Shown: in pieces, positions 1-8,964 of the stretch
Position numbering within the stretch: the stretch's first letter is position 1
Layout: every line of letters starts with the position of its first letter
From: an uncultured Prevotella sp.
Lineage (GTDB): Bacteria; Bacteroidota; Bacteroidia; Bacteroidales; Bacteroidaceae
Reading direction: 5' to 3'
Length of the DNA: 64,000 nucleotides
Assembly: GCA_934203355.1 (NCBI GenBank)
Contig: CAKPZC010000002.1
Location: forward strand, 24,065 to 88,064
Translations under genes and position numbers: made by a program
Notes under the pieces: model-generated
Databases searched by the model: none
What the model saw: the letters and a program-made list of their open reading frames with translations, nothing else
What the model was told of the DNA's origin: nothing

Positions 1-147
1 GGTCGGACGCGGTCCGTTGACACTCATTATATACACCTTCTTCACGTCGGCAGGGCATGTGCCCTTGACGTTGTACTCCACATTCTGCTGAGCGAAAGTG
101 GCTGTTGCCACGAAAGCCATGGCAATGGTCGAAATGATATTCTTCAT
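1..147 (-). CDS. Secreted protein, N-terminal part only
   Basis: The gene runs off the left edge of the window; only 49 residues are visible. It starts with a clear signal peptide (MKNIISTIAMAFVATATFAQ), so the product is exported. The next residues (VEYNVKGTCPADVKKVYIM) resemble the start of DUF4369, the N-terminal domain of many Bacteroidales thioredoxin-like (AhpC/TSA) periplasmic proteins. That link is inference from a short stretch. A good promoter lies just upstream on the same strand (186..217). Confidence 0.6.
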   Translation of the reverse strand, partial: MKNIISTIAMAFVATATFAQQNVEYNVKGTCPADVKKVYIMSVNGPRPT

Positions 148-185
148 TCTATTTGAATTATTATGTGTTTTATAAGGATGGTCTG

Positions 186-217
186 CAAAAATACCCATTT
201 TATGTCAGAACGACAAA
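186..217 (-). promoter_or_regulatory. Bacteroidetes-type promoter for the partial secreted protein
   Basis: On the minus strand, TATTTTTG (186..193) matches the TAnnTTTG -7 box and TTTG (214..217) is the -33 box, with 20 bases between. The expected leader to the ATG at 147 is about 30 bases. Confidence 0.65.
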
Positions 218-304
218 CTAAAAAGCCATAAAATACTTATCAATATAATAAAAACAATTAGAAGGTGCGAAACTTCAATAAAACATATAAAAAATGTTTA
301 TTCC

Positions 305-335
305 TTGCCCATTGCATTATAATGTTGTACTTTTG
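305..335 (+). promoter_or_regulatory. Promoter directly in front of the lipoprotein start codon
   Basis: TTGC (305..308), 19 bases, then TACTTTTG (328..335). Only 8 bases separate the -7 box from the ATG at 344, so the mRNA should have a leader of a few bases at most. Confidence 0.6.
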
Positions 336-343
336 CCAGCATA

Positions 344-760
344 ATGAAAAGAATATTGTTAATCACATGTGCCGTTCTTGCCATGACATCATGCTCGCAG
401 AACGACGACGAGAAGGCAAAGCCCTTGCTCGCAAAAATAGAATCGCTCTACTCCGACGGTAAATACAAGGAGACACTCGACTCAATTACAGCCCTGCGCG
501 AACGCTTCCCGAAAGCAATCGAGTCGCGCAAGAAAGCACTTGACCTATGGCAGCAGGCCTCGCTGAAAATGGCACAGAAGGAAGTGGCAGAAACCGACGT
601 GAAACTGCAAAACATCTACGGACAGATAGAGGCAGAGACCGACCGGCTGAAGAAAAACCTGCTGTGCGTCAAGCGCGACTCGCTGAAGGCACGCTACGAG
701 GCCATGTGCGGAGTGGTAAGAATGATTCATAAGCAACAGAAACAACATAAACAACAGTAA
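344..760 (+). CDS. Small helical lipoprotein
   Basis: 138 residues. The N-terminus is a lipoprotein signal peptide ending in the lipobox MTSC (lipidated Cys at residue 17), so it should be anchored in a membrane facing the periplasm. The mature part is highly charged, Lys/Glu-rich and heptad-like (residues about 28-130), suggesting helices or a coiled coil. I recognise no catalytic motif or named family. A promoter sits 8 bases before the start. The next gene has its own promoter, so this is probably a single-gene transcript. Function unknown. Confidence 0.75.
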   Translation: MKRILLITCAVLAMTSCSQNDDEKAKPLLAKIESLYSDGKYKETLDSITALRERFPKAIESRKKALDLWQQASLKMAQKEVAETDVKLQNIYGQIEAETDRLKKNLLCVKRDSLKARYEAMCGVVRMIHKQQKQHKQQ

Positions 761-773
761 TTTGGACTTATTC

Positions 774-804
774 TTGCTCATTTCACAGGAAATTAGTATT
801 TTTG
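774..804 (+). promoter_or_regulatory. Promoter of the DUF1599 gene
   Basis: TTGC (774..777), 19 bases, TATTTTTG (797..804). The ATG at 814 is 9 bases downstream, again giving an almost leaderless transcript. Confidence 0.55.
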
Positions 805-813
805 TGCCGACTT

Positions 814-1356
814 ATGAATACAACTAAGACTGAGGAACAATTCAAGAGCGTGATGCAGGAATGTCGCACTCTCTTTGTGAAGAAGCTCCATGATTATGGG
901 GCTTCATGGCGCATATTGCGCCCTTCGTCGCTCACCGACCAACTTTTTATTAAAGCCAAGCGCATAAGATCGCTCGAAATAACAGGAACCTCGCTCGTTG
1001 GCGAGGGAATACGTCCAGAGTTCATTGCGCTTATAAACTATGGTATCATCGGACTCATACAACTCGAAAAGGGATTTGTCGACATGGTAGACATAAAGCC
1101 CGAGGAGGCTATCGACATGTATGACAAGCACGCCAAGGAATGCCTGGAGCTGATGTTGCGCAAAAACCACGACTACAACGAGGCGTGGCGCGACATGCGA
1201 GTGAGCAGCTACACCGACTTTATTCTCACAAAAATACAACGAGTGAAGGAAATGGAAGACCTGCAAGAAGGCACTCTTGTGTCGGAAGGCATCGACTCCA
1301 ACTATATGGACATCATCAACTATGCTTGCTTCGGCGCAATAAAGATGATTGAATAA
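814..1356 (+). CDS. DUF1599 family protein
   Basis: 180 residues from the ATG at 814; a TTG four codons earlier is also open, but it overlaps the promoter. The protein contains two copies of one motif: KKLHDYGASWRILRPSS near residue 25 and RKNHDYNEAWRDMRVSS near residue 115. Each is followed by a Lys/Arg-rich helix and an [E/D]GI-x-INY block. This internal duplication is typical of DUF1599, a mainly Bacteroidetes family of unknown function. It lies just ahead of the DoxX-like and tpiA genes and may be co-transcribed with them. Confidence 0.85.
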   Translation: MNTTKTEEQFKSVMQECRTLFVKKLHDYGASWRILRPSSLTDQLFIKAKRIRSLEITGTSLVGEGIRPEFIALINYGIIGLIQLEKGFVDMVDIKPEEAIDMYDKHAKECLELMLRKNHDYNEAWRDMRVSSYTDFILTKIQRVKEMEDLQEGTLVSEGIDSNYMDIINYACFGAIKMIE

Positions 1357-1358
1357 AA

Positions 1359-1392
1359 GGGAACTGATAAATAATGGGGAACTGATAAATAA
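1359..1392 (+). repeat. 16-bp tandem duplication between genes
   Basis: GGGAACTGATAAATAA occurs at 1359..1374 and 1377..1392, between the DUF1599 stop codon and the next ATG at 1395. It looks like slippage or duplication of an intergenic segment. Confidence 0.8.
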
Positions 1393-1394
1393 AG

Positions 1395-2708
1395 ATGTCA
1401 AAACTTAGATTATTGGCAGTCAACATGTGCCGACTGACACTCGCTCTCACATTCATACTCTCGGGATATGTGAAAGCCATCGACCCGCTCGGCACACAAT
1501 ACAAGCTGCAGGACTATCTCGCTGCCATCAACATAGCGGATATCGTGCCACAATGGATGACGCTCACAACGGCAGTAGTGCTTGCGGCTGTGGAGTTCGC
1601 GCTTGGAATTTTCATTCTGTTCGCCATACGCCGAAAACTCGTGTCGAGACTCACGCTGGCTTTCATGGCTTTTATGACGCTTGTCACGGTGTGGATATAT
1701 TTCGCCGACCCAGTGAAGGACTGCGGATGCTTCGGCGACGCGGTGAAACTAACCAACGGTGAGACTTTGCTCAAAAACATTGTGCTCATAGCCTGCGCTG
1801 CCATCACAGCATGGAAGCCATACGACATGATGCGACTCATATCGAGAACCAACCAGTGGATAGTGATGAACTATGCCGTGGTGTATATTCTCGCCACAAG
1901 CCTGTGGTGTCTCTACTCGTTGCCTACTTTCGACTTCCGGCCCTACCGTCTTGGAGTGAACATCAAGCAGGCAATGACAATACCCGAGGGAGCCCCACAA
2001 CCTGAGTATGAGACAACATTCATAATGCGAAAGGACGGAAAGACGCAGGAATTTTCGCTCGAAAACTATCCCGACTCCACATGGGAGTTTGTCGACTCGC
2101 ACACCGTGGTAACTAAAGAAGGTTATGAACCGCCCATCCACGACTTCTCTATGACATCGGTCGAGACGGGCGAAGACATCACCGACGAGGTACTGTCGAG
2201 AAAGGGATACACGTTTCTGCTCATATCGCCATCGCTCGCCAAAGCCGACGATAGCAACTTCGGCGACATCGACCAGATATACGAATATGCCCAGGACAAC
2301 GGCGTGAAGTTCTACTGTCTGACGGCATCCATCGACAAAGACATTGAACGCTGGCGCGACATAACTGGAGCCGAATATCCATTCTGTACAGCCGACGAGA
2401 CGGCTCTGAAGACTGTAATACGCTCCAATCCCGGACTGTTGCTCCTGAAAGACGGCACTATAATTGGCAAATGGAGCCACAACCTATTGCCACAAACCGA
2501 CGAACTTACTGCCCCACTCCACCAACTGACAATAGGAAAGCCGTCCGACAACGACAACACAGCAGCGAGAATACTCAAGGTGGCTATGACATTCATATTG
2601 CCACTGATGTTGCTCACAATAGCCGACCGACTGTGGGCATGGTCTAAATGGATAAGACAAAACGAAAATAGAATATTTCAAATCTTTAAACAAAAAAAAA
2701 GAAAATGA
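1395..2708 (+). CDS. BT_3928-type membrane protein: DoxX/MauE-like domain plus thioredoxin-like domain
   Basis: 437 residues. The first ~160 residues hold four predicted membrane helices of the DoxX/MauE kind, with the Cys pair [11 protein letters not shown] near residue 112, as in MauE-like proteins linked to disulfide chemistry. Residues about 170-390 are a soluble region that resembles a degenerate thioredoxin fold ([34 protein letters not shown]) without a CxxC pair. A final membrane helix lies near residues 400-420. NCBI uses the name BT_3928 family for this architecture. A role in envelope redox chemistry is inference. The stop overlaps the tpiA start (ATGA), which indicates translational coupling. 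Confidence 0.8.
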   Translation: MSKLRLLAVNMCRLTLALTFILSGYVKAIDPLGTQYKLQDYLAAINIADIVPQWMTLTTAVVLAAVEFALGIFILFAIRRKLVSRLTLAFMAFMTLVTVWIYFADPVKDCGCFGDAVKLTNGETLLKNIVLIACAAITAWKPYDMMRLISRTNQWIVMNYAVVYILATSLWCLYSLPTFDFRPYRLGVNIKQAMTIPEGAPQPEYETTFIMRKDGKTQEFSLENYPDSTWEFVDSHTVVTKEGYEPPIHDFSMTSVETGEDITDEVLSRKGYTFLLISPSLAKADDSNFGDIDQIYEYAQDNGVKFYCLTASIDKDIERWRDITGAEYPFCTADETALKTVIRSNPGLLLLKDGTIIGKWSHNLLPQTDELTAPLHQLTIGKPSDNDNTAARILKVAMTFILPLMLLTIADRLWAWSKWIRQNENRIFQIFKQKKRK

Positions 2709-3466
2709 GAAAGAAAATTGTAGCAGGTAACTGGAAAATGAACCTCAACCTGCAGGATGGTGTTGCTCTCGCTAAGGAAATCAACGAGGCACTTGTAGCT
2801 GACAAACCTAACTGTGAAGTTATCATCTGCACTCCGTTCATCCACCTTGCTTCTGTAGCTCAGGTGCTCGATCAGAACGTAGTAGCTCTCGGTGCTGAGA
2901 ACTGCGCTGACAAGGTTAAGGGTGCTTACACTGGTGAGGTTTCAGCTGAAATGGTAAAGAGCACAGGTGCTCAGTACGTAATCCTCGGCCACTCAGAGCG
3001 TCGTCAGTACTACCACGAGACAGCTGAGATACTGAAGGAGAAGGTAGACCTCGCATTGGCTAACGGCTTGAAGATTCTCTTCTGCTGCGGCGAGACTCTC
3101 GAGGAGCGTCAGGCAGAGAAGCAGAACGAGGTTGTAAAGGCAGAGCTCGAGGGCTCAGTATTCCACCTCGACGCTGAGGCTTGGAAGAACATCGTTATCG
3201 CTTACGAGCCGATCTGGGCTATCGGTACTGGCATGACTGCTACTTCTGACCAGGCAGAGGAGATGCTTGCTTACATCCGCTCTATCGTTGCTGAGAAGTA
3301 TGGTCAGGAGGCTGCCGAGGATACTTCTATCCTCTACGGCGGTAGCTGCAAGGCAAGCAACGCTCCCGAACTCTTCTCTAAGCCTAACATCGACGGTGGC
3401 TTGATTGGTGGCGCTTCTTTGAAGTGTGCTGACTTCAAGGGCATCATCGACGCTTGGAAGAAGTAA
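2705..3466 (+). CDS. tpiA: Triosephosphate isomerase
   Basis: 253 residues, normal family length. It interconverts dihydroxyacetone phosphate and glyceraldehyde 3-phosphate in the cytoplasm. The active site is intact: Asn9 and Lys11 (AGNWKMN), His96 (ILGHSERR), catalytic Glu168 ([11 protein letters not shown]) and the phosphate-binding loop YGGSCK. It overlaps the upstream membrane-protein gene by 4 bases. Codon choice differs sharply from that gene: many GCT, GTT and CGT codons, the pattern of a highly expressed gene. A strong terminator follows. Confidence 0.98.
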   Translation: MRKKIVAGNWKMNLNLQDGVALAKEINEALVADKPNCEVIICTPFIHLASVAQVLDQNVVALGAENCADKVKGAYTGEVSAEMVKSTGAQYVILGHSERRQYYHETAEILKEKVDLALANGLKILFCCGETLEERQAEKQNEVVKAELEGSVFHLDAEAWKNIVIAYEPIWAIGTGMTATSDQAEEMLAYIRSIVAEKYGQEAAEDTSILYGGSCKASNAPELFSKPNIDGGLIGGASLKCADFKGIIDAWKK

Positions 3467-3495
3467 TTCCACGGAGTTGAACTACCAATAAAAAA

Positions 3496-3540
3496 CAGTG
3501 AGGCTGCGACATGCTTAATGCCGCGGTCTCACTGATTTTC
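3496..3540 (+). terminator. Terminator after tpiA
   Basis: CAGTGAG (3496..3502) pairs with CTCACTG (3528..3534). The stem extends inward through GC-rich and wobble pairs and is followed by ATTTTCGATTTT. Confidence 0.75.
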
Positions 3541-3560
3541 GATTTTACACATTATTTATA

Positions 3561-4271
3561 ATGAAACGCTTTTTCTTTCTACTAAGCCTGGCTCTCTGCA
3601 TAGCCTCTATAGCAGAAGCGCAGACTTTCACACAGCACCTGCAAAAAACGCAACCTGGCAAGGCGAATGTCACGGTGAAGCAAAGCCACGAAATCGAGGA
3701 ACTGGTGAACAATGCCAATGTAAGTGCAAGAAAACAAGACCAAGCCAACAAGCCGGCTGCCAACCCACAAACACCCAAACAAAACAACAACACTCCAATA
3801 AAAAAGCAGAACGATCAGGAAACGGCACACAACAAAAATGCCAATCCACAACATAAAGGCGACTCAGCACACGTCGGCAAAAACGAACAACAACACACCT
3901 CTACTCACGAAACTGCCACACGACCAGACACCAAAAAGCCGGAAACAAACGACAACGAAGCCGAAAACACTACTGTCGACATGCACAAGAAGGTGATGAG
4001 ACGCTCGTATAAAGTGAACGGATACAGAGTGCAGGTGTTTGCTGGCGGCAACTCGCGCAACGACAAAATCAAGGCACAAAACGCTGGCAACGCAGTGAAA
4101 CAGGCTTTCCCAAGCCAGCCGGTCTACGTGCACTTCTACTCGCCACGATGGATATGCCGAGTGGGCAACTTCAGAACCTACGAGGAAGCCAACGCCATAT
4201 TGCATCAGGTGAAGAAGATGGGCTATAAACAGGCATGCATCGTAAGCGGAAAAATAAATGTAGCATACTAA
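3561..4271 (+). CDS. Secreted SPOR-domain protein
   Basis: 236 residues. A signal peptide (MKRFFFLLSLALCIASIAEA) is followed by a long Asn/Gln/Lys/Thr-rich, low-complexity linker (about 50-145) and a C-terminal SPOR domain (about 150-230: GYRVQVFAGGNSRND ... PRWICRVGNFRTYEEA). SPOR domains bind peptidoglycan with denuded glycan strands at division sites, so a periplasmic cell-wall or division role is likely. It ends 21 bases before folE and probably shares a transcript with it, a pairing that shows no obvious functional logic. Confidence 0.85.
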   Translation: MKRFFFLLSLALCIASIAEAQTFTQHLQKTQPGKANVTVKQSHEIEELVNNANVSARKQDQANKPAANPQTPKQNNNTPIKKQNDQETAHNKNANPQHKGDSAHVGKNEQQHTSTHETATRPDTKKPETNDNEAENTTVDMHKKVMRRSYKVNGYRVQVFAGGNSRNDKIKAQNAGNAVKQAFPSQPVYVHFYSPRWICRVGNFRTYEEANAILHQVKKMGYKQACIVSGKINVAY

Positions 4272-4292
4272 TATAACATTAAATAAAAATAG

Positions 4293-4886
4293 ATGAATCT
4301 CAATCCAGAATACCGCGAGGGACTCGACGACCTCGCATCACACTACAAGTCGGTGCTCACTCTTCTCGGTGAAGACCCGGAGCGCGAAGGACTGCAAAAG
4401 ACTCCTATGCGCGTTGCCAAGGCAATGCAGGTGCTGACAAGAGGCTATACTCAAGACCCTCACAAGGTGCTCACCGACGCACTATTTAAGGAGGACTACA
4501 ACCAAATGGTCATAGTGAAGGATATCGACGTGTTCTCGCTCTGCGAACACCACATGCTGCCTTTCTATGGCAAGGCACACGTGGCATACATCCCCAATGG
4601 CTACATCACCGGACTGAGCAAGATAGCACGTGTCGTTGACATTTTCTCACACCGACTGCAGGTGCAGGAACGACTCACACAGCAGATTCGCGAGTGCATA
4701 GAGGAGACTCTGCATCCACTCGGAGTGATGGTGGTGATAGAGGCTAAACACATGTGCATGCAGATGCGTGGTGTGGAGAAACTGGGCTCGATTACTATGA
4801 CAAGCGATTTCTCGGGTGCCTTCGAACAGGCTAAGACTCGACAGGAATTCATGAACCTCATAAACTCGGACTCAAGAAAATTCTGA
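4293..4886 (+). CDS. folE: GTP cyclohydrolase I
   Basis: 197 residues, the usual length for the short bacterial type. It converts GTP to 7,8-dihydroneopterin triphosphate, the first step of folate synthesis. The zinc ligands are present: Cys84 and His87 in [10 protein letters not shown], and Cys155 in [10 protein letters not shown]. The C-terminal RGVEKLGS and TSDFSGAF blocks are also conserved. It follows the SPOR gene closely. Confidence 0.97.
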   Translation: MNLNPEYREGLDDLASHYKSVLTLLGEDPEREGLQKTPMRVAKAMQVLTRGYTQDPHKVLTDALFKEDYNQMVIVKDIDVFSLCEHHMLPFYGKAHVAYIPNGYITGLSKIARVVDIFSHRLQVQERLTQQIRECIEETLHPLGVMVVIEAKHMCMQMRGVEKLGSITMTSDFSGAFEQAKTRQEFMNLINSDSRKF

Positions 4887-4932
4887 TTTTTTTGTAAAAA
4901 AGTTGCTGTAACGATGCAATGATTCCCCAAAA

Positions 4933-4958
4933 GCCGCATTATATATGTGTAATGCGGC
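4933..4958. terminator. Perfect 8-bp hairpin after folE
   Basis: GCCGCATT (4933..4940) pairs with AATGCGGC (4951..4958). There is no T run after it on the plus strand (AAGAAAAC). It may end folE transcription weakly or form part of the leader of the next gene. Confidence 0.4.
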
Positions 4959-5010
4959 AAGAAAACACTGCAAGTACAACAACATTCAAATATAACAATT
5001 ACAAAAAGAA

Positions 5011-5697
5011 ATGAAAAATCTCAAGAACCTCTTGATGCTACTTGTGAGCATCTTAACTATGTCTGTGGCTCTCACATCGTGCAACACCGACAGCGACGAC
5101 TACTCTATCGACCCTGCCGTCAATCAGCAGTACATGCAGCTGATGAGCATGAACGGTCCGTATAGCGGCAAGACACGCATGCATTATATCACCAACGGCA
5201 ACCGAATTGTAAAATACGACTCTACATCTGTATGCTCATGGTCGCTGAGAACCGACTCTACTCTTACCATCCACAACTTCCCCGTAAGCTGTCTCGACTC
5301 GGCGATTGTAGTTCCTTCTGGCGAAATTAGCGCACAGGCAACAACTCTCAGAGAACTGCAGAAGGCTATCAGCAATATTAAGGACAATATCGACATCAAG
5401 GGCAGATACTACATCCCCAACAACACACAGTATATCTCGAACGCTGGTGCCTATGTTGTGGTGAACCCTATCTACTTCAAGCAGACTCTCACCTACGAGG
5501 GTAAGCAGCACGATGTCTACTTCGTGTTCTACTACGACCGCTGCATGGGCTTCTTCAACAATGCAAGCGTCACCAAGACATTTGAGTTCCCGATGGTTCT
5601 CGCATCGATTAGCATCGACAAGGAGCCTACCGACTATACCAACTCAATACAGTCGTCTTATTTCAGAACATTACAAATTACATGTCTTGCTAAGTAG
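5011..5697 (+). CDS. Lipoprotein, DUF4840-like
   Basis: 228 residues. The signal peptide ends in the lipobox LTSC (lipidated Cys24). The mature part is beta-rich with many Asp, Ser and Thr residues, including a GPYSGKTRMHY block near residue 50, which resembles DUF4840 lipoproteins of gut Bacteroidales. The family assignment is from memory and not certain. No catalytic residues stand out. It is flanked by terminators and probably expressed alone. It is expected to sit on the outer membrane. Confidence 0.6.
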   Translation: MKNLKNLLMLLVSILTMSVALTSCNTDSDDYSIDPAVNQQYMQLMSMNGPYSGKTRMHYITNGNRIVKYDSTSVCSWSLRTDSTLTIHNFPVSCLDSAIVVPSGEISAQATTLRELQKAISNIKDNIDIKGRYYIPNNTQYISNAGAYVVVNPIYFKQTLTYEGKQHDVYFVFYYDRCMGFFNNASVTKTFEFPMVLASISIDKEPTDYTNSIQSSYFRTLQITCLAK

Positions 5698-5769
5698 TCT
5701 ATAGACGACTACTCAAGCATTCACACAAATATGTAAATGCGTTTAAATCCCATATTATAAAAAAACCAT

Positions 5770-5806
5770 AAGGGTGTGCCGGAAGACTTTCCGACACACC
5801 CTTTTT
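5770..5806 (+). terminator. Terminator after the DUF4840-like gene
   Basis: AAGGGTGTG pairs with CACACCCTT, with an inner CGGAA/TTCCG stem, then a T run. It carries the GGGTGTG core seen in several terminators of this window. Confidence 0.85.
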
Positions 5807-5830
5807 ATCGTTTAACTAACTCTGAAACTT

Positions 5831-6583
5831 ATGAAATTTATATCTTGGAATGTCAACGGACTAAGAGCCTGCGTACAGAAAGGTTTCGAAGATGCGTTTA
5901 ATACTCTCGACGCCGACTTCTTCTGCCTTCAAGAAACCAAAATGCAGGCAGGACAACTCGACCTGCAATTCCCAGGCTACCAGTCGTTCTGGAACTATGC
6001 CGAAAAGAAAGGCTACTCGGGCACTGCCATATACACCCGACACGCTCCGCTATCAGTTGCCTATGGCATTGGAATCGACGAACACGACCACGAGGGACGT
6101 GTCATAACACTCGAAATGCCCGACTTCTATCTCGTCACATGCTACACACCCAACTCGCAAGACGGACTGCGCCGACTCGACTATCGAATGACGTGGGAAG
6201 ACGACTTCCTGAAATTTATCAAGAATCTTGACAGCAAAAAACCAGTGATAATATGTGGCGACTTGAACGTGGCACACGAGGAAATTGACTTGAAAAATCC
6301 AAAGACCAACCGCAAGAATGCTGGATTCACCGATGAGGAACGACAGAAGATGACCACTTTCCTCAACAATGGATTCATCGACACTTTCCGCTCGCTCCAC
6401 CCCGATGCCCCCACCTACTCATGGTGGTCATACAGATTCCGAGCTCGCGAAAAGAATGCAGGATGGCGCATCGACTACTTCATCGTGTCGGAACGACTGC
6501 GCGACTGCATCAGCGGAGCAACTATACACACCGAAGTGTATGGCAGCGACCACTGCCCAGTGGAACTAGAGATGTCAAAATAA
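5831..6583 (+). CDS. xth: Exodeoxyribonuclease III (AP endonuclease)
   Basis: 250 residues, typical of the ExoA/Xth family. It cleaves abasic sites in DNA base-excision repair. Metal-binding and catalytic residues are visible: Asn7 (SWNVNGLR), Glu35 (LQETK), Tyr105, Asp144 and Asn146 (GDLNVAH), and the terminal Asp240-His241 pair (GSDHCP). The RIDYF motif (residues 213-217) is also present. The gene starts shortly after a terminator. Its 3' end runs into a family A repeat. Confidence 0.96.
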   Translation: MKFISWNVNGLRACVQKGFEDAFNTLDADFFCLQETKMQAGQLDLQFPGYQSFWNYAEKKGYSGTAIYTRHAPLSVAYGIGIDEHDHEGRVITLEMPDFYLVTCYTPNSQDGLRRLDYRMTWEDDFLKFIKNLDSKKPVIICGDLNVAHEEIDLKNPKTNRKNAGFTDEERQKMTTFLNNGFIDTFRSLHPDAPTYSWWSYRFRAREKNAGWRIDYFIVSERLRDCISGATIHTEVYGSDHCPVELEMSK

Positions 6584-6590
6584 TAAAAAA

Positions 6591-6713
6591 GTTGACGAGT
6601 TGACGAGTTAACAAGTTGACAAGCTGTTAGTTTTGTGTTATAATTATATTGAATAAATATAAAGGAACACATGTAATAGCTTGTCTACTTGTCAACTCGT
6701 CAACTCGTCAACT
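6591..6713. repeat. Family A hairpin repeat, copy 1
   Basis: Two arms of 8-bp units face each other: GTTGACGA-type units at 6591..6624 and the reverse complement (TCGTCAAC type) at 6681..6713. They enclose an AT-rich core closed by GACAAGCT ... AGCTTGTC. The whole element could fold into a long cruciform or RNA hairpin. It fills the gap between the convergent xth and NCS2 genes and touches the NCS2 stop codon. Confidence 0.85.
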
Positions 6714-8010
6714 AAATAAATATATACTTCATTACAAACAACACCGCCAATATGTAGAGCGTGATGTTGAGTTTCTTCCAATGGCAGCAGATGGCGTTGA
6801 TAACAACATAACAGATTACACCACACAGAATGCCGTCGGAGATGCTATAGGTAAGTGGCATCATAACGATTGTGATGAATGCCGGAATCGACTCTGCATA
6901 GTCGTTGAGGTCGATGTCCTTTATCGGACTGAGCATGAACAGACCCACAATCACCAACACTGGAGTAGTGGCGGCTGAAGGAATCGACAGGAACAACGGA
7001 GCGAAGAACAGAGCCACTATGAAGCAAACGGCTGTTGAGAAAGCGGTGAGTCCTGTGCGTCCTCCCTGAGCTACTCCCGAGGCACTCTCAACATAAGTGG
7101 TTGTTGTACTTGCACCGAGACATGCGCCAGTCATTGTCGCAATAGCGTCTGCCATGAAAGCCTTGTTCAAACCCGGTATACGACCGTCCTTCTGCATCAT
7201 ACCCGCCTTGGTGCATACTCCAACAAGCGTGCCCATAGTGTCGAACATATCGATGAAGAGGAAGGTGAACACCACTATCAGCATATCGATGGTAAAAATG
7301 TTGTGGAACTCAAACTTGCAGAATATAGGCTCCACTGAAGGCGGAGTGTCAACAATACCCGATAAATTGGTGATGCCCATAGGAATGCCGATGAGGGCTG
7401 TGCCAAGAATGCCGATAAGCAGGGCACCGGGCACCTTCTTGATTACAAGCACCGATGTGAGTATGATGCCGATAACGCCGAGCAACGCTGTGCCCTCAGT
7501 CAGTTTGCCGATGCTCACGAATGTGGCTTGGTTCTCAACAATAATGGCTGCATTCTTCAAGCCGATAAAGGCAATAAACAGACCTATGCCCGCACCGATG
7601 GCACGCTTCAGTGTAGCCGGAATGGCGTCGACAATGAGTGTGCGTATCTTTGTGACGGTCATAAGCACAAAGAGGAAGCCCTCAATGAGGATTGCCGTCA
7701 GCGCAAACTGCCAACTGTAGCCCATGGTGAGACACACGGTGAACACAAAGAAGGCGTTAAGACCCATACCCGGAGCAAGTCCGAATGGTTTCTTGGCATA
7801 TAAAGCCATCACCAAAGTGCCAACGATGGCAGCAAGAGCTGTGGATGTGAACACAGCATTGGTGTCCATGCCCTGACTGGCAAGGTTGGAGAAGATGCTC
7901 GGATTGACAGCAAGAATATAAGCCATGGTGAGGAATGTGGTGATGCCCGCCATTACCTCGGTCTTGATGTTGTGCTTCGCGGGGTCGAAGCCGAATAATT
8001 TTTCTAACAT
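6712..8010 (-). CDS. NCS2-family purine permease (AzgA type)
   Basis: 432 residues with 12 or more hydrophobic segments: an inner-membrane uptake protein. The start (MLEKLFGFDPAKHNIKTEV) and the blocks TTFLTMAYILAVNP, GLAPGMGLNAFF, FIDMFDTMGTLVGV and STTTTYVESASGVAQGGRTG are hallmarks of the AzgA subgroup, which imports guanine, hypoxanthine or adenine with protons. The exact base cannot be read from sequence. It lies 27 bases downstream of the Tsx-like gene on the same strand, so the two probably form an operon for purine or nucleoside uptake. Confidence 0.9.
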   Translation of the reverse strand: MLEKLFGFDPAKHNIKTEVMAGITTFLTMAYILAVNPSIFSNLASQGMDTNAVFTSTALAAIVGTLVMALYAKKPFGLAPGMGLNAFFVFTVCLTMGYSWQFALTAILIEGFLFVLMTVTKIRTLIVDAIPATLKRAIGAGIGLFIAFIGLKNAAIIVENQATFVSIGKLTEGTALLGVIGIILTSVLVIKKVPGALLIGILGTALIGIPMGITNLSGIVDTPPSVEPIFCKFEFHNIFTIDMLIVVFTFLFIDMFDTMGTLVGVCTKAGMMQKDGRIPGLNKAFMADAIATMTGACLGASTTTTYVESASGVAQGGRTGLTAFSTAVCFIVALFFAPLFLSIPSAATTPVLVIVGLFMLSPIKDIDLNDYAESIPAFITIVMMPLTYSISDGILCGVICYVVINAICCHWKKLNITLYILAVLFVMKYIFI

Positions 8011-8037
8011 ATTTATTCAGATTTTAAAGGGAGATAT

Positions 8038-8793
8038 TTAAAAGTCCCACTTCACACCAAGACACGGACGGCATTTGAAACCATCGGTAGAGCCGAAGTT
8101 GTTTGAAAGCTCCACCTCACCACCAATGCTCAGGTTCTCGCATCCTAAGTGCTGACCTACATTATACCAAAGTTGCGGCTCTGTGATGAACACAGTGTGG
8201 GCATTTCTTGCATTGTTGTTGTCGTCGGCCACATAGTGGGTCTCCCACCAGAAGTCGGCAAATCCGTCGAACTTCAATCCCTTCACACCGAAGATGTCGT
8301 TGCATGTCCATACGGCTGTGAACTGCATAGGCACGTTGGAGTCGGTAGCGCGGATTGTCTTGTAGAGAGCCTCAAGAGTCAACACATTTTTGAATGTCTT
8401 GTCGTGCATGAAATATTCCACACCGAAGAGCCAAGCGTTGTTGATGGGATAGTTCTTGGTGATACCGCCATTATACTCGGCGTGCAGGCTCCAATTCTTC
8501 AACGAAGAGTTTTTCCAGAAATTGAGTGCACGCGATATCTCGGTATAAGTTCCGCCTTGAGCCACATTCTTGCTGCCCGGAACCATCTTGTCGTAGTTGA
8601 AGTCGTGGTCTACGAAGAAGTAGGTGCTACCCCAGTTGTCCTGCTTGAACATCTCAAGAGTGAGGGTAACAAACTCTCGGTCGGAGCCGAAGTCATACAA
8701 AACCTGTGCATTGGTCTGTGCACTAACCTTTGTGGAGTTCATGACAAGAGCCATAAACAAAACGACCATAGAGGTCAGTTTGTTAATATTCAT
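8038..8793 (-). CDS. DUF5020 family, Tsx-like outer-membrane protein
   Basis: 251 residues from the ATG at 8793; a longer reading frame lacks a sensible start. A signal peptide (MNINKLTSMVVLFMALVMNS ...SAQ) is followed by alternating hydrophobic/aromatic strands and a C-terminal aromatic residue (GVKWDF), as in outer-membrane beta-barrels. DUF5020 proteins resemble the nucleoside channel Tsx; similarity is visible in motifs such as GSTYFFVDHDF and ADFWWE. Being first in an operon with a purine permease supports a role in nucleobase or nucleoside entry. This is inference. Confidence 0.75.
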   Translation of the reverse strand: MNINKLTSMVVLFMALVMNSTKVSAQTNAQVLYDFGSDREFVTLTLEMFKQDNWGSTYFFVDHDFNYDKMVPGSKNVAQGGTYTEISRALNFWKNSSLKNWSLHAEYNGGITKNYPINNAWLFGVEYFMHDKTFKNVLTLEALYKTIRATDSNVPMQFTAVWTCNDIFGVKGLKFDGFADFWWETHYVADDNNNARNAHTVFITEPQLWYNVGQHLGCENLSIGGEVELSNNFGSTDGFKCRPCLGVKWDF

Positions 8794-8834
8794 AATTTGT
8801 GAATTAAGTAAATGATGAAAAAAATAATATGTTG

Positions 8835-8842
8835 CAAAATTA
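8835..8842 (-). promoter_or_regulatory. -7 box for the Tsx-like gene
   Basis: TAATTTTG on the minus strand, about 40 bases before the start codon. No clear -33 box at the usual distance. Confidence 0.4.
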
Positions 8843-8888
8843 AACATTTTTTTTGGAATATAAATATCTGTTATTATGAAATAAATGG

Positions 8889-8896
8889 TAACTTTG
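8889..8896 (+). promoter_or_regulatory. -7 box for the peptidase gene
   Basis: TAACTTTG followed by CA, the commonest form in this window. It lies 68 bases before the ATG at 8965. The -33 region is weak. Confidence 0.45.
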
Positions 8897-8964
8897 CAAT
8901 TATTCTTGATTTTACGATTTTTTCTACTGAAATAAGCTGATAAAACAAACAAATACTTATATAT

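Noticed and set aside
904-1401. 165-codon minus-strand frame opposite the DUF1599 gene
   Set aside because: Shadow frame: no signal for start or promoter, and the plus-strand protein matches a known family.
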